Part shown: positions 25,797-36,923 of the stretch, piece by piece
Numbering within the stretch: the stretch's first letter is position 1
Layout of the letters: the number at the start of each line of letters is the position of its first letter
From: Faecalibacterium sp. I4-1-79
GTDB taxonomy: Bacteria > Bacillota > Clostridia > Oscillospirales > Ruminococcaceae
NCBI RefSeq assembly: GCF_023347235.1
Contig: NZ_CP094467.1
Location: 2,108,001 to 2,172,000, forward strand
Direction of reading: 5' to 3'
DNA length: 64,000 nt
Program-made: the position numbers and the translations under genes
The notes under the pieces: generated by a model
The model's input: only the letters and a program-made list of their open reading frames with translations
Databases searched by the model: none
Told to the model about the DNA's origin: nothing

Positions 25797-26888
25797 TTAT
25801 TTGATAACGCCCTTTTCGAGAAATTCAGCCAGATTGGTCTTGATATGCTCCTCGGCGCGCTCTACGGCGACTTTCTTCATGTCATGATCGACCATGATCC
25901 TGACAAGCTCTGCAAAGGTGGTCTTTGTGGGGTTCCAACCCAGCTCACGCTTGGCCTTGCTGGGGTCGCCCCACAGGTTGACAACATCGGTGGGACGGTA
26001 GAAATCAGGGCTGACCTCGATAACGACCTTACCCGTAGCCTTCTCGATGCCCTTTTCGTTCATGCCCTCGCCCACAAATTCCAGCTCGATGCCCACATCG
26101 TGGAAGGCCAGCTGGCAGAATTCCCGGACGGAGTGTTGCTCGCCTGTGGCGATGACGAAGTCCTCGGGCTTGTCGTTCTGCAAAATCAGCCACATGCACT
26201 CGACATAGTCCCTGGCATAGCCCCAGTCGCGCAGACTGGACAGGTTGCCCAAGTACAGCTTATCCTGCTTGCCCTGTGCAATGCGGGCAGCAGCCAGCGT
26301 GATCTTGCGGGTAACGAAGGTCTCACCGCGGCGCTCGGACTCGTGGTTGAAGAGAATACCAGAGCAGCAGAACATATTGTAGGCTTCGCGGTATTCCTTT
26401 ACAATCCAGAAGCCGTACTGCTTGGCGACGGCGTAGGGGCTGTAGGGGTGGAACGGTGTGTTCTCGTTCTGGGGAACCTCCTCGACCTTGCCGTACAGCT
26501 CGGACGTAGATGCCTGATAAATGCGGCAGGTATCCTTGAGGCCGGACAGGCGCACAGCCTCCAGCACGCGCAACACGCCGGTGGCATCAACGTCGGCGGT
26601 AAACTCCGGCACATCAAAACTGACCTGCACATGGCTCTGGGCGGCGAGGTTGTAGATTTCATCGGGCCGCACGGTGCTGACGACTGAGAGAATGCTCATG
26701 GAATCACTTAAATCGCCGTAGTGAAGGTGGAAGTGCTCATGGCCTTCCAGGTGGGCGATGCGCTCGCGGTAATCAACAGATGAGCGGCGTATGACACCAT
26801 GGACCTCGTAGCCCTTCTCCAGAAGGAACTCTGCCAGATAGGAACCATCCTGACCGGTAATACCGGTAATCAGCGCAATTTTAGACAT
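25797..26888 (-). CDS. gmd: GDP-mannose 4,6-dehydratase
   Basis: First committed step to GDP-L-fucose: oxidises and dehydrates GDP-mannose to the 4-keto-6-deoxy sugar. 363 aa extended [23 protein letters not shown] at the N-terminus, STSELYGK with the catalytic Thr/Ser-Glu region, [11 protein letters not shown] with the Tyr-Lys pair and [17 protein letters not shown], all typical of Gmd. First gene of the sugar-nucleotide operon, separated from the AraC-type regulator by about 200 bp that must contain the promoter (a TAATAT -10 near 26960 is plausible). Confidence 0.96.
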   Translation of the reverse strand: MSKIALITGITGQDGSYLAEFLLEKGYEVHGVIRRSSVDYRERIAHLEGHEHFHLHYGDLSDSMSILSVVSTVRPDEIYNLAAQSHVQVSFDVPEFTADVDATGVLRVLEAVRLSGLKDTCRIYQASTSELYGKVEEVPQNENTPFHPYSPYAVAKQYGFWIVKEYREAYNMFCCSGILFNHESERRGETFVTRKITLAAARIAQGKQDKLYLGNLSSLRDWGYARDYVECMWLILQNDKPEDFVIATGEQHSVREFCQLAFHDVGIELEFVGEGMNEKGIEKATGKVVIEVSPDFYRPTDVVNLWGDPSKAKRELGWNPTKTTFAELVRIMVDHDMKKVAVERAEEHIKTNLAEFLEKGVIK

Positions 26889-27085
26889 ATATTGACCTCA
26901 ACTTTCCTGTTGCTCTTTGCAGTTCTCTGCTTGGTTTTCTTGTAATACCGTATATTATTTTAGCGAATCCCGAATCAAAACTGAATTCACTATCTTGCCT
27001 TTCGAGGCAAATCGTTTACACAATATTGCCCTCTTTTGAAGAAAGCCGTTACATTCACACGACCGCATTAGAGTCAATACAGCGT

Positions 27086-27961
27086 TTACCACTTTTCACG
27101 GAACTCTGATGGTGTAATTCCCTCGACCTGTTTAAAGATACGGCTGAAATAATGCGGTGCACCCAAACCGCACTGATATCCGATATCTTCCAATTTCTTA
27201 TCCGTAAAGCGTAGCATCTGCTTGGCTTTTGTAATGCGGAGATTTAGTACATAGGTATTGATACTCACTCCGAACTGTTCCTTAAACACACGGGTCAGAT
27301 AAAACTTACTTATAAAGAACTGGTCTGCCAATGCATCCAGCGAAACTTTTTCAGTGTAATACTTATCCAGATAATCTCGGATTGGATCAAGATTCTGCTT
27401 TTTCAATGTAGTATCCAAACGCTCCGTTGGATGCCATGACTCTTTCATAAGGAGAACCAAAAGTTCATTCAGGCTACCATTGATTCGCATATCCCGGATG
27501 TAGTCATCCGACGAAGCAAGAGTGAAAAGAGACTTATGCAGCTCTGTAAACGCAGTAATATTCTCCGGATGGAATACTGGGCGTCCTCCGCGTTCTTGGT
27601 ATTTCTGATAGATGTCCTGCATCGTTACACCGGAAAAGTGAATCCACGACAAGGACCACAGTTCTTTATCAGTACTATGTGAGTACGGTTGCTGACAGTC
27701 AATAAAAACACAGTCTCCCCTGCCTAGCTTATATTTCTTTCTCTGATACTCCAGCTCACCAGAGCCGGAATTGACACAGAAAAACAGGTAAGAGGACAGA
27801 TGGGTGCGCGAGGAAATATGCGGCTGTTTAGCCTGCAAGGAACCAATCTCCTGAAGATAGAGCAGGGCAGACTTTGCAAATGTTGTTGGTGTATAAAGGA
27901 CACGGTCAGAGGAAACAATTGGGGAGGCATCCGGTGAATCATGTAAAAACAAGTCATTCAT
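27086..27961 (-). CDS. AraC family transcriptional regulator
   Basis: 291 aa. N-terminal cupin-type sensor domain (about 40-150, GSGELEYQRKKYKLGRGDCV) and a C-terminal pair of helix-turn-helices (about 195-291) with VSLDALADQFFISKFYLTRV and the closing IGYQCGLGAPHYFSRIFKQ motif. Such regulators usually sense sugars. It lies between the polysaccharide genes and the GDP-fucose operon, all in the same direction, so it may control fucose or polysaccharide genes. ATG 27961 is preferred over an in-frame GTG at 27970 that falls in the ribosome site. Confidence 0.9.
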   Translation of the reverse strand: MNDLFLHDSPDASPIVSSDRVLYTPTTFAKSALLYLQEIGSLQAKQPHISSRTHLSSYLFFCVNSGSGELEYQRKKYKLGRGDCVFIDCQQPYSHSTDKELWSLSWIHFSGVTMQDIYQKYQERGGRPVFHPENITAFTELHKSLFTLASSDDYIRDMRINGSLNELLVLLMKESWHPTERLDTTLKKQNLDPIRDYLDKYYTEKVSLDALADQFFISKFYLTRVFKEQFGVSINTYVLNLRITKAKQMLRFTDKKLEDIGYQCGLGAPHYFSRIFKQVEGITPSEFREKW

Positions 27962-27990
27962 CTTGGACACCTTCCCCTTCTTTTACGCTA

Positions 27991-29038
<1,048 letters not shown>

Positions 29039-29098
29039 AGTTTTCCTCCTGTCAAGAATAATCATAACAACTCTATCCGTCTGACATATGCAAAAGGT

Positions 29099-29520
29099 CT
29101 ACTTTTTAAGGATCTTCTTCAATTTATAAAGCAACCCTATTTTTCTTAAAACATACACCATACGCTTTTTCATTGTAGGTTTCGCATTTTTTAATCGAGC
29201 AATTATCAATTTCTGAATACAGTCGGTTTCTATTTTTATGCTTCGGAGCATTGTCCTGTAATTGGGAATAAAATCCGATGAAGTCCCCATCTATACATTG
29301 ATTCACGGACAAAGTTTGTAAATCGTTAAAAAGTTACTTGCCAGCTTCAGTGTTCACGTAAATCAGTGATAGATCCTTGTCATCTGAGAGATTTAATCGA
29401 TACGATTTAATCCCCTAAGCATCAGCAATAGTCAAATCACTAATTCGGCCTTTCTTTTCGAAATCACATTCATAGCAGCAGTTTCTCAAATCTGCATTTC
29501 TAATAAATGATCCATCGTAT
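29099..29520 (-). pseudogene. Remnant of FrhB-like (coenzyme F420 hydrogenase beta type) protein
   Basis: Minus-strand translation upstream to downstream gives LRNCCYECDFEKKGRISDLT, then IADA-stop-GIKSYRLN, DDKDLSLIYVNTEAGK-stop-LFNDLQTL and finally a basic C-terminal helix in another frame (KRMVYVLRKIGLLYKLKKIL). This is the C-terminal half of the FrhB-type Fe-S proteins common in polysaccharide clusters, where they act beside pyruvyl transferases. The expected ADFWGI motif has TAG where Trp belongs. Two stops, a frameshift and loss of the 5' half make it inactive. Confidence 0.75.
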
Positions 29521-29523
29521 AAA

Positions 29524-31044
29524 TTATGTCCTTCGTTTTATGTAATCCAATGCCTCTCCAATGCTTTTCGATTTCAAGCAGAATAGTATTGTGCCATAAA
29601 CTGTAACAACAACAACACCCTCTATAATAAGACAAATCAATGTGCTCAAATTCACAACTTCTTTAACTAATAAAAGAACTACAACCGATAAAATCAAGGC
29701 TGTAATTCCCTTTCTTATTTCCGAGAAGCAGCTTTTGACTGAAAAACCAGGCAGATAATTTTTAACATCTCTTAACAGAAGTATTGTTGCAATCATCATC
29801 GCAATACTCGTCGCAAGCGATACGCCAGAAATGCCGATAAACTTAGAAAGCAAAAAACTCAACGTAATATTGCATACAATTGATATCATTCCATTAATCA
29901 TTGGTGTTTTTGAGTCTTGAAAAGCATAAAAAACCTTAACCAAATTAGCTCTTGCTGCTTGAAAGACAAATCCCAACGAATATCCAATAACGACACTATA
30001 CGTCAGTGTAATTTCATTTGTTCCAAAATTGCCACGTCCGTAGAACAGTTCAACAATTTGATCTCCCGCAATTACACACATTCCCGTGATAGGCAACAGA
30101 ATCAACGTAAGATAAACAAGTATTTTTTCAAGACTCTTTCCCACTTTACCAGTCTGTCCCTGCGCAACCCATGTACTGCAGTGAGAAAATAAGACCACTG
30201 AAATCGATGTAACAATAACTCCAACTACCATATCATGAACCGATGCACCATAGTTTAAAACAGAGGCACTTCCATTTCCAAGGCCTGTCGAAATTTGGTT
30301 GTCTACAATCTGATTTACTTCATACATAGCATTACCTAGCAGTAATGGAATAGTAAGCTCAAGTAATTTTTTTACTTCGACCTGATAGTCAATCTTTCCA
30401 ATAACAAATTTAAGTTTTTTTCTTGTGGCTACAGTTACCAAGATACACTCTGCAATTCCAGAAAGAATAAAAGCATAGAGCATACCGTTCATACCAAATT
30501 GAGAATAAAAAAAGACTGCTGCTAAGATTAAAAATACGTTTTGAAAAAAAGCTATTGCTTTTCCTGGCAAAAATATTTTATCTGATTCGAGAACTGTATT
30601 AACAATCAAATAATAACAATACAAGATAAGTTCGGCAGACATAATTCTAATGTCATAAGCCAAATCGCTAATCTGTTCTCCCTGATACGATGGCGCAAGA
30701 AATCTTGCCACAAATGGCGCAAACACCGAAAACAAAAGTGCTAATACAGCCGAAATTGGAAGAAAAGTTCTTAGAACCGCATTAATCAGGCCATTCGCCT
30801 TCTCCCGTCCCTCATTAACTAAGAGTTGGGTGTGAATAGTCAAAAGTGAAATAGACAGTGCAGAGAATATCGTTCCACACAATGAAGTCATCGTCCCAGT
30901 TGCGACAAAAAAAGCATCTGTTTCTATTGTCGCGCCACAGTATGCCGCAAGAACTGACTGTTTGATCAAACCAAGAAACTTGATTAAAACAGTAAATAAT
31001 GAAACCATCACTGTTGAAACCAGTATACTTTTCTTGTTTTTCAT
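29524..31044 (-). CDS. Wzx-type lipid-linked oligosaccharide flippase (MOP/MviN family)
   Basis: 506 aa with about 14 membrane helices. FLGLIKQSVLAAYCGATIET near the start and VELFYGRGNF in the middle are MurJ/MviN-like, so it belongs to the MOP exporter superfamily. In this polymerase/glycosyltransferase context it most likely flips the lipid-linked polysaccharide repeat unit to the outer face of the membrane; MurJ-like lipid II flipping is less likely. It starts 12 nt after the polymerase stop. Confidence 0.85.
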   Translation of the reverse strand: MKNKKSILVSTVMVSLFTVLIKFLGLIKQSVLAAYCGATIETDAFFVATGTMTSLCGTIFSALSISLLTIHTQLLVNEGREKANGLINAVLRTFLPISAVLALLFSVFAPFVARFLAPSYQGEQISDLAYDIRIMSAELILYCYYLIVNTVLESDKIFLPGKAIAFFQNVFLILAAVFFYSQFGMNGMLYAFILSGIAECILVTVATRKKLKFVIGKIDYQVEVKKLLELTIPLLLGNAMYEVNQIVDNQISTGLGNGSASVLNYGASVHDMVVGVIVTSISVVLFSHCSTWVAQGQTGKVGKSLEKILVYLTLILLPITGMCVIAGDQIVELFYGRGNFGTNEITLTYSVVIGYSLGFVFQAARANLVKVFYAFQDSKTPMINGMISIVCNITLSFLLSKFIGISGVSLATSIAMMIATILLLRDVKNYLPGFSVKSCFSEIRKGITALILSVVVLLLVKEVVNLSTLICLIIEGVVVVTVYGTILFCLKSKSIGEALDYIKRRT

Positions 31045-31056
31045 AAATTTGCTCCA

Positions 31057-32184
31057 TTAAGCTTTCTGTTCTTCTTGATAAATATGGCAATCGGCCATAA
31101 ATAGGATAAATATTAGAAAACGCATATACGTCGATGATAATGTAAAAATAAGCACTCCCGTTGCAACAAGTGCAATGCCCATAGCAATATCTTTTTTAAA
31201 GGCTCTTTTTAACGCTACGATAAAAAAATACAAATAGAACAACAAACCAATAATACCATTTTCAAAGAGAATATCCATGAAAGTGTTATGTGCCACTCTA
31301 TCGAACCCTGAATAAGAAGGTGCTGCCCCCTGTCCCATACCACATATAAGCCCTAATGGGTGACTGAATAATGCGTTCATAAGATTTCCCCAAATTCTTG
31401 TTCTCCCTCCAAGACTTCCTGCGTCTGCGGCACCGGTAAAACGATATAGAGTATTAGCTGGAATCATTTTTACCGCAACTGATAGCAAAAACACGAACCC
31501 AACTATGCCAACAATTCCATAGAGTGGTTTTCTTCGTATTTCAGATCTCAGCATCCATGTTGTGTACACCAGTACGACAAATGCAATACACAGCAACCCA
31601 CTACGCGATCCAGACTGAGCCACAAAATAAAATGAAAGAACCATCTCGACTAGGAGAAGTGCCCTTATAAATATATTGTTTTTCCTTAAAAGGAACTCAC
31701 TCACCATCGCAACAGGAAGGATAAACCATCCCGATAGATAGTTTGGATCTGCACCCGTTGTACTAGAAATTATCCAAAACCTATTATCTTGATATGTACC
31801 AAACGTGAAGCATAAAATCAAAAGAACGACTCCCTGTATTACAAATGCTTTCTTTAGCCGTTCATAGTCCTGTTCCGAGTACGAAAACTGAAGAACCAAG
31901 AACAAAAAAATATACATTACAGCCGTATTAAATAGATTTAGAAATGGTGCAGCATTTACGCTCCAATAGCAAGTTAGAAACGCATAACCCAAAAATAGAA
32001 GCAATGCACTGGTTTCATCAATTACTATTTTTTTTCTATATAGAACACACAATCCTGCAACAAGAAGTCCAACAGTGTATAGCAACTTTTCAACACCAAT
32101 AACATGTTCTAAAGGAGACAGAACAATAAGCAGTATCAACATAGTTGATACAAGCGGATTGTTTTTCCTTGCTTCATCCCTCAA
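31057..32184 (-). CDS. O-antigen polymerase/ligase-like protein (Wzy type)
   Basis: 375 aa with about ten membrane helices and the Wzy_C signature: SGSRSGLL in one loop and a large extracytoplasmic loop ending HNTFMDILFENGIIG. It should polymerise repeat units outside the membrane. Wzy proteins are poorly conserved, so specificity cannot be predicted. It lies 6 nt after the GT4 gene and 12 nt before the flippase. Confidence 0.85.
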   Translation of the reverse strand: MRDEARKNNPLVSTMLILLIVLSPLEHVIGVEKLLYTVGLLVAGLCVLYRKKIVIDETSALLLFLGYAFLTCYWSVNAAPFLNLFNTAVMYIFLFLVLQFSYSEQDYERLKKAFVIQGVVLLILCFTFGTYQDNRFWIISSTTGADPNYLSGWFILPVAMVSEFLLRKNNIFIRALLLVEMVLSFYFVAQSGSRSGLLCIAFVVLVYTTWMLRSEIRRKPLYGIVGIVGFVFLLSVAVKMIPANTLYRFTGAADAGSLGGRTRIWGNLMNALFSHPLGLICGMGQGAAPSYSGFDRVAHNTFMDILFENGIIGLLFYLYFFIVALKRAFKKDIAMGIALVATGVLIFTLSSTYMRFLIFILFMADCHIYQEEQKA

Positions 32185-32190
32185 GTTAAT

Positions 32191-33345
32191 TTAACCTCCA
32201 ATGACATCATGAAAAACATCGAGATATCTGCTCACTGTTACACCTATGTCATATTCATTTGAAATTTCCATTACCATATCATGCATTTCATTTTTCAGAC
32301 ACGAATTTGTGGCATAGTGGCTAAAGGCATGTTTCCATGCATCCGCATTATTTGTTTGAACCAAGTAGCCCCATTTGCACACCCTAAAAAGTTCCCCAGA
32401 ATTCAGCTGATTTTCATTAAATACCTGTCTAAATGCACTAATATCAGACAACATCATTGGACATCCAAGCGCTAATGCCTCTAATTGGAAAATCGACAAT
32501 CCCTCCCAAAGTGAAGGCATTACGACCATGTCCGCCTTAGCAATTCGACGCAAAACTTCCACTCTTTCTAAGTTGCCCAACAATTGAATACTTTTGTTAC
32601 TTCCAATGATATGCTCCAGTTCTTCTTTATCCTCGCCATCACCCACAATATAGTACTTTGCTTTTAAACCACTACATCTTAGGAAGCCTGTAATTGAAAC
32701 GGGCAGATTTTTTTGCCTTGACAAACGTCCTACAGAATAAAAAGTAGTTTCAGAATCTCGCTCTTGCTGATTTGCCTGATTTGCATTTGTAGCAAAGCGT
32801 CGAATTCCTTCCATATCAATCCCATTGGGAATAGAATAGACATCATTTTTTCTACCAAATCGATGAATATACTCATCGTATGCTGAATCAGAGCAACAAA
32901 TAACTTTTTTTATCAGAGGACTCGTTATCTTGGCTTGTAGGTAATAGCGGCTATACTGAGAATGATATGTTTCTATAACACTTATTCTTTTGTTATTTAT
33001 GGAAGCAAAGGTCCCCACCAATGCCGCAAGCTTAAGATGGACATTACATATAATTTTTTCTCCATCAGCATACGAGTTCAATATACCTCTTAATTTTTCT
33101 GCTAGCAATAGAAAATGCAAAAGAGCATCCTTTTGATTTCTCGTATTCAAACATTTTGCACTTGCCCCCATAGTAATCAACTCTTTTGTCATTTCATCGT
33201 TGTCGTTTTCTCCCTTATTTATGATTCCAATAAGCATTAATCTTTGATTGGCTTTAAGAAACGCTTTGCACAACTCATATACAAAGCTTCCAACACCTCC
33301 CGCCTTGCTCAATTCCAAATCATTTACTACAACAGCAATTTTCAC
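32191..33345 (-). CDS. Glycosyltransferase family 4
   Basis: 384 aa GT-B fold enzyme. N-terminal VKIAVVVNDLELSKAGGVGS with the Gly-rich acceptor loop, YSVGRLSRQKNLPVSI starting the donor domain, and the C-terminal E-x7-E region PSLWEGLSIFQLEALALGCP. The donor sugar cannot be told. The GTG at 33345 follows AGGGGTG and matches the normal length, which rules out the longer frame. It lies 25 nt after the fucosyltransferase. Confidence 0.88.
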   Translation of the reverse strand: MKIAVVVNDLELSKAGGVGSFVYELCKAFLKANQRLMLIGIINKGENDNDEMTKELITMGASAKCLNTRNQKDALLHFLLLAEKLRGILNSYADGEKIICNVHLKLAALVGTFASINNKRISVIETYHSQYSRYYLQAKITSPLIKKVICCSDSAYDEYIHRFGRKNDVYSIPNGIDMEGIRRFATNANQANQQERDSETTFYSVGRLSRQKNLPVSITGFLRCSGLKAKYYIVGDGEDKEELEHIIGSNKSIQLLGNLERVEVLRRIAKADMVVMPSLWEGLSIFQLEALALGCPMMLSDISAFRQVFNENQLNSGELFRVCKWGYLVQTNNADAWKHAFSHYATNSCLKNEMHDMVMEISNEYDIGVTVSRYLDVFHDVIGG

Positions 33346-33370
33346 ATTATCACCCCTGTATCTGATTGTT

Positions 33371-34240
33371 TTATAACTGTATCCAATCGTCAGGTAAAAA
33401 TCCCTTTGAATCATAAAACGCTGGAGAGATAACCATTTTATCCTTATTAGGATTAAGCATAGCCGCCCACCAACTATATGTACTGTATGCAATAATATTA
33501 TTTTTGCAGTGCATCATACTCGTAAAGTCACCGATTGCATCGTTCTTATCGGAGTTGTCAACAAACTTCATTCTGTCCAAACCCGCGAATTGTACTTTAC
33601 ACCAGTCTATGTCATCACTAAACACATAAAAATTTGTATTGGGTTTTTTTCTAGAAACTTCTTCAATCGCTTTTTTATAATAAGCTAAATCAGCCAAGTG
33701 CCCCTTCGAATGCAACTGATCTGAACGTCTGACATGGATAGCAGTGCTATCAGTCGATGAAACTTCATTAACTAACAGCTGCGTCTTTTCGCTAATCTTT
33801 TGAGGGATAAATTCTTTTCGCAAATCATCAATGCTCTCTTTCAGATAGATAGCCGCATAGTTATCATAGTAGCCATTTAGATAGATATTGGGACGCTGCA
33901 TAAGGTTTAGATAGTCATATTTACTATCTGAACCTACCACTGCCCATTCACCAAGGTAGAAGCGTGACACATTTAAATACTCAAATGGTTTTCTAACAAA
34001 ACGGTGTCCAAAAAAGCGAACTTTCAACGGCAACTTCTTGTGTTCAATTATCGAGGCTGATGGAATTGTAAACTTATCAAGTTCATACTTACGATGAGTC
34101 AACCACGGTACATTGCCTTCTCCATCAAACCACTCAATATCAAGTTTCAGTTCATCTCCATAACGTTTAGCTAATGTATAGCCAAACGCATATTGAAACA
34201 ATTGGTTGCCAAGACCACCTTTCAAACGCGTAACAATCAT
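33371..34240 (-). CDS. GT11 family alpha-1,2-fucosyltransferase
   Basis: 289 aa. Three GT11 signatures are present: GGLGNQLFQYAFG at 8-20, the GDP-fucose motif HVRRSD at 169-174, and AYSTYSWWAAMLNP near the C-terminus. The enzyme transfers L-fucose from GDP-fucose, usually in alpha-1,2 linkage to galactose. It fits the GDP-fucose operon 6 kb downstream. The start at 34240 overlaps the stop of the preceding glycosyltransferase (ATGA) and follows AAGAGGAAA. Confidence 0.93.
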   Translation of the reverse strand: MIVTRLKGGLGNQLFQYAFGYTLAKRYGDELKLDIEWFDGEGNVPWLTHRKYELDKFTIPSASIIEHKKLPLKVRFFGHRFVRKPFEYLNVSRFYLGEWAVVGSDSKYDYLNLMQRPNIYLNGYYDNYAAIYLKESIDDLRKEFIPQKISEKTQLLVNEVSSTDSTAIHVRRSDQLHSKGHLADLAYYKKAIEEVSRKKPNTNFYVFSDDIDWCKVQFAGLDRMKFVDNSDKNDAIGDFTSMMHCKNNIIAYSTYSWWAAMLNPNKDKMVISPAFYDSKGFLPDDWIQL

Positions 34241-35301
34241 TTCATTTCCTCTTTCTCTACTTTTTCGACGATTTTCTTGAACGAATCCAACTGGTTTCGA
34301 TAGTAGAAATGCGTAAGGAAAAAGCTCCGACATTTTTCATTCATTACTTTGCCTGTTGCCTCTATATTCTTGATAGCATTTGTGATTGTGTTGCACCCGA
34401 AATCATCAATAAATACACCTGTATTCCCCGGTTCCACAAATTCTTCAAAGCTCCCCAATCTTGTTGCAATAACTGGTGTTCCCTGCATGAATGCATTCGG
34501 CAGCACACCGCTTTGTGTTGAGCGACGATAGCCATTCCACGTTGCAAGACTTCGACGATAAGCAGCACTCATCTCTTCTTCTGTTAAAGGTCGTCCTTGT
34601 TGAACTAATAATTGCCCTTCATCCTGCATTTTTTTGTAAATCTGATCTGCAATCATATCTGAAATATTACTACGTGTCGCGATTTGGAATTTTTGCTTCG
34701 AGCCGCTTTCATACGCTTCTCTAATATATTTGATAAATATATCTGAGCCATGGGGCTCTGCATAAGTTCCAATCATGGAAAAATACTCTCTGTAAGTGCA
34801 CACTTTTTCATCGTAATCGTCCAGAAAAAGCAATGGCAGAAAAACCGCTTTCCGATACGCCCCCTTCATATATCTCTTGCAGTTTTCCTCCGCATACTTT
34901 GAACATAAGACGACTCTTGTTGCTTTAGCACAAAGCCATACATTTAAAGCGCAAGCAACAGCTTGTTTTATAAAGTAGTTACCATCTTTCATCAATTCCT
35001 TTATCCCCATATAAGGTTCATGCAGAATATAGAAAATTTTGCAATTATGTTTTTCGCACCACTTAAATAGTTCGACATTCTCAAATCCAGTATTTTGTAC
35101 TACAGCAATGTCAGGATGATAATTTTCTACATTTACCATATCTGTTGTGTAATTATATTCATTCTTATCAAAGAATTTTTCATACTGGGAATCAAAATAA
35201 AGCTCAGTTTGATATCCACATTCTTCGCACATTTTATACCAAGCTTTCATATGACCAATAAAACCAGGACTAAAATGTTTAGAAACTATTAGAATATTCA
35301 T
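34237..35301 (-). CDS. Glycosyltransferase, GT4-like
   Basis: 354 aa with a GT-B layout: MNILIVSKHFSPGFIGHMKAW at the N-terminus and a C-terminal donor site region GYRRSTQSGVLPNAFMQGTP and RLGSFEEFVEPGNTGVFIDD. The E-x7-E pair is modified (SGVLPNAF), as in several divergent GT4 groups. The ATG at 35301 follows GGAGGTGAAG. It overlaps the GT11 gene by 4 nt. Sugar specificity unknown. Confidence 0.82.
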   Translation of the reverse strand: MNILIVSKHFSPGFIGHMKAWYKMCEECGYQTELYFDSQYEKFFDKNEYNYTTDMVNVENYHPDIAVVQNTGFENVELFKWCEKHNCKIFYILHEPYMGIKELMKDGNYFIKQAVACALNVWLCAKATRVVLCSKYAEENCKRYMKGAYRKAVFLPLLFLDDYDEKVCTYREYFSMIGTYAEPHGSDIFIKYIREAYESGSKQKFQIATRSNISDMIADQIYKKMQDEGQLLVQQGRPLTEEEMSAAYRRSLATWNGYRRSTQSGVLPNAFMQGTPVIATRLGSFEEFVEPGNTGVFIDDFGCNTITNAIKNIEATGKVMNEKCRSFFLTHFYYRNQLDSFKKIVEKVEKEEMK

Positions 35302-35372
35302 CTCTTCACCTCCACATTTAATCATTTACTATCACCTCGGCATAGCCTTCTTGTTTGCTGTGATTGTAAATT

Positions 35373-36206
35373 CTATTTTCTCAACACTTTCTCAAACATA
35401 AACTTTCGAAGCCAGTTCGGCGCCAGCGCCGACCCACTACGGATCACGCAACTCTTGATGAACTGTCCTTCTCCAATGAATCCCTGTTTCTTCATGAATT
35501 TGAACAGCCTTGCTTGTGTCTTGGCATATTTCCAACCGGCTCTTCTTAAATACATATCCGAGCCTGCCCGCATATGGAGCAACGGCTCTTGAATGTTATA
35601 GCCCTGATACCCTGCCATCAACATCCTTAGCCAAAGGTAATAATCCTCCAGCAGGTAGAAGTCTTGGTAAGAACCAACTGCTTCGACTGCGGACCTCTTA
35701 TACATCACACAGGGGTGATTAAACGGATTCCGCTTCTTTGCAAACTCTATAATTTCCGCATTCGTCTCCGGCGGCACTCGCCTCGTATCAACCGTGTTCG
35801 GATCAGTGGTAAACTCCTCCACGATGCCGGAGCAAATGCTCACCTCCGAATGTGTGTTAAACACAGCAATCTGTTTTTCACATCGATCTGGATAAGCGAT
35901 GTCGTCGCTGTCCATCCGGGCAACCAACTCATTTTTGCAATGCTTGATGCCTTTGTTGAGTGCGTTGCCAAGTCCACCGTTCTTTGTGAGCCGAATAACA
36001 TTCAGGAATTCACCCATTTCTTGTTGCTTTGCTGCGATTACGCTATCCAGTGGTTCGTTCAACGGTCCATCACATACCAATACGAAATCATTTGTGGATA
36101 GCGTCTGCGCTTGTATGCTCTCTATTGCCTGCTTCAGATACTCCGGCTTCTCTTTGTGATAAACCGACATAAGAACGGAGTATCCTCTGTATCCCACAAC
36201 ACTCAT
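35373..36206 (-). CDS. Glycosyltransferase family 2
   Basis: 277 aa GT-A enzyme. YSVLMSVYHKEKPEYLKQAI starts the nucleotide-binding domain, ELVARMDSDDIAYPDRCEKQ holds the DxD metal site (SDD) and YLLEDYYLWLRMLMAG the catalytic ED. The N-terminal extension is short. The ATG at 36206 with AGAGGA is preferred over 36221. It probably adds an early sugar after the priming step. Confidence 0.9.
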   Translation of the reverse strand: MSVVGYRGYSVLMSVYHKEKPEYLKQAIESIQAQTLSTNDFVLVCDGPLNEPLDSVIAAKQQEMGEFLNVIRLTKNGGLGNALNKGIKHCKNELVARMDSDDIAYPDRCEKQIAVFNTHSEVSICSGIVEEFTTDPNTVDTRRVPPETNAEIIEFAKKRNPFNHPCVMYKRSAVEAVGSYQDFYLLEDYYLWLRMLMAGYQGYNIQEPLLHMRAGSDMYLRRAGWKYAKTQARLFKFMKKQGFIGEGQFIKSCVIRSGSALAPNWLRKFMFEKVLRK

Positions 36207-36923
36207 AGTTCCTCTCCGCATATCAAAGATTACAGCCCAGACTCATTCTCCAAAAGCCTGAGCCGTTTTTTCTTATAAAGCTCTACTAATCGTCCTCAGC
36301 AGTGTGAGTCACACTACCGCTATGTCTTGTACCGCTGCAATGAACGTTGCTATGGCAAATTCACGCTACGGTAGCCGTTGTCTTTAGTCCTGATGACACT
36401 ATCACGCGTTACGGTAGCTCCCATCTTTAGTCCTGATAGCACCAACGCTCGTTACGGTAGCCCCTGCCTTTATTCCCGGTTCCACTCATCCGTGCCACGG
36501 TAGCGTCCCTGCTTATGCCGGATTACACCACAGGAATGAGCATCTCTGCGACCATGTGGTTATCATCATCACTCTCACATCCGCCTTGTTACCTTCAAGA
36601 CCGGGATGAAATCGCAGATGATGTTATCATCGTCAAGTCCCAAAACCGCTATGTGAAAGTCACTACAGTATCGTTAGTACCCTCACGGTGCAATCAGACA
36701 TAAACCCACGAGCTACGGCCGCATCCATAAAAGTGCTTTTTCCGGGCATAAACGCCTCAATTCAACCTCATTTTGCCCTCTCTAACGCCCATGGTCTCGG
36801 CATTTTGCACTATCGAGAGTACTATCCAGCTTAACGCCACGGTAAGAGGTGTATTTATGCCCGATTCCACTCTGGATTTTCTTTCAGCTTTTGGCAGCTC
36901 AAAACGCAAAGAGTCATCGATAT
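36207..36923. other. Gene-free spacer inside the polysaccharide cluster
   Basis: About 720 bp without a credible reading frame between the priming transferase and the GT2 gene, unusual in an otherwise tight operon. It contains four tandem 43-bp units (36368-36539). Further GGTAGC/GGTAAG-like scraps occur on both sides, so the repeat array may once have been longer. A decayed gene or a regulatory spacer is possible. Confidence 0.6.
36368..36539. repeat. Four tandem 43-bp imperfect repeats
   Basis: The anchor ACGGTAGC recurs at 36368, 36411, 36454 and 36497, exactly 43 bp apart. Units 1 and 2 also share CTTTAGTCCTGAT and a trailing CG.GTT; units 3 and 4 are more diverged. A period of 43 is not a multiple of three, so it is not a coding repeat. 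There is no spacer/repeat division as in CRISPR. Confidence 0.75.

Noticed and set aside
36361-36540. Tandem repeats as a CRISPR array
   Set aside because: Units follow each other without unique spacers, period 43 bp, diverging throughout; no cas genes nearby.
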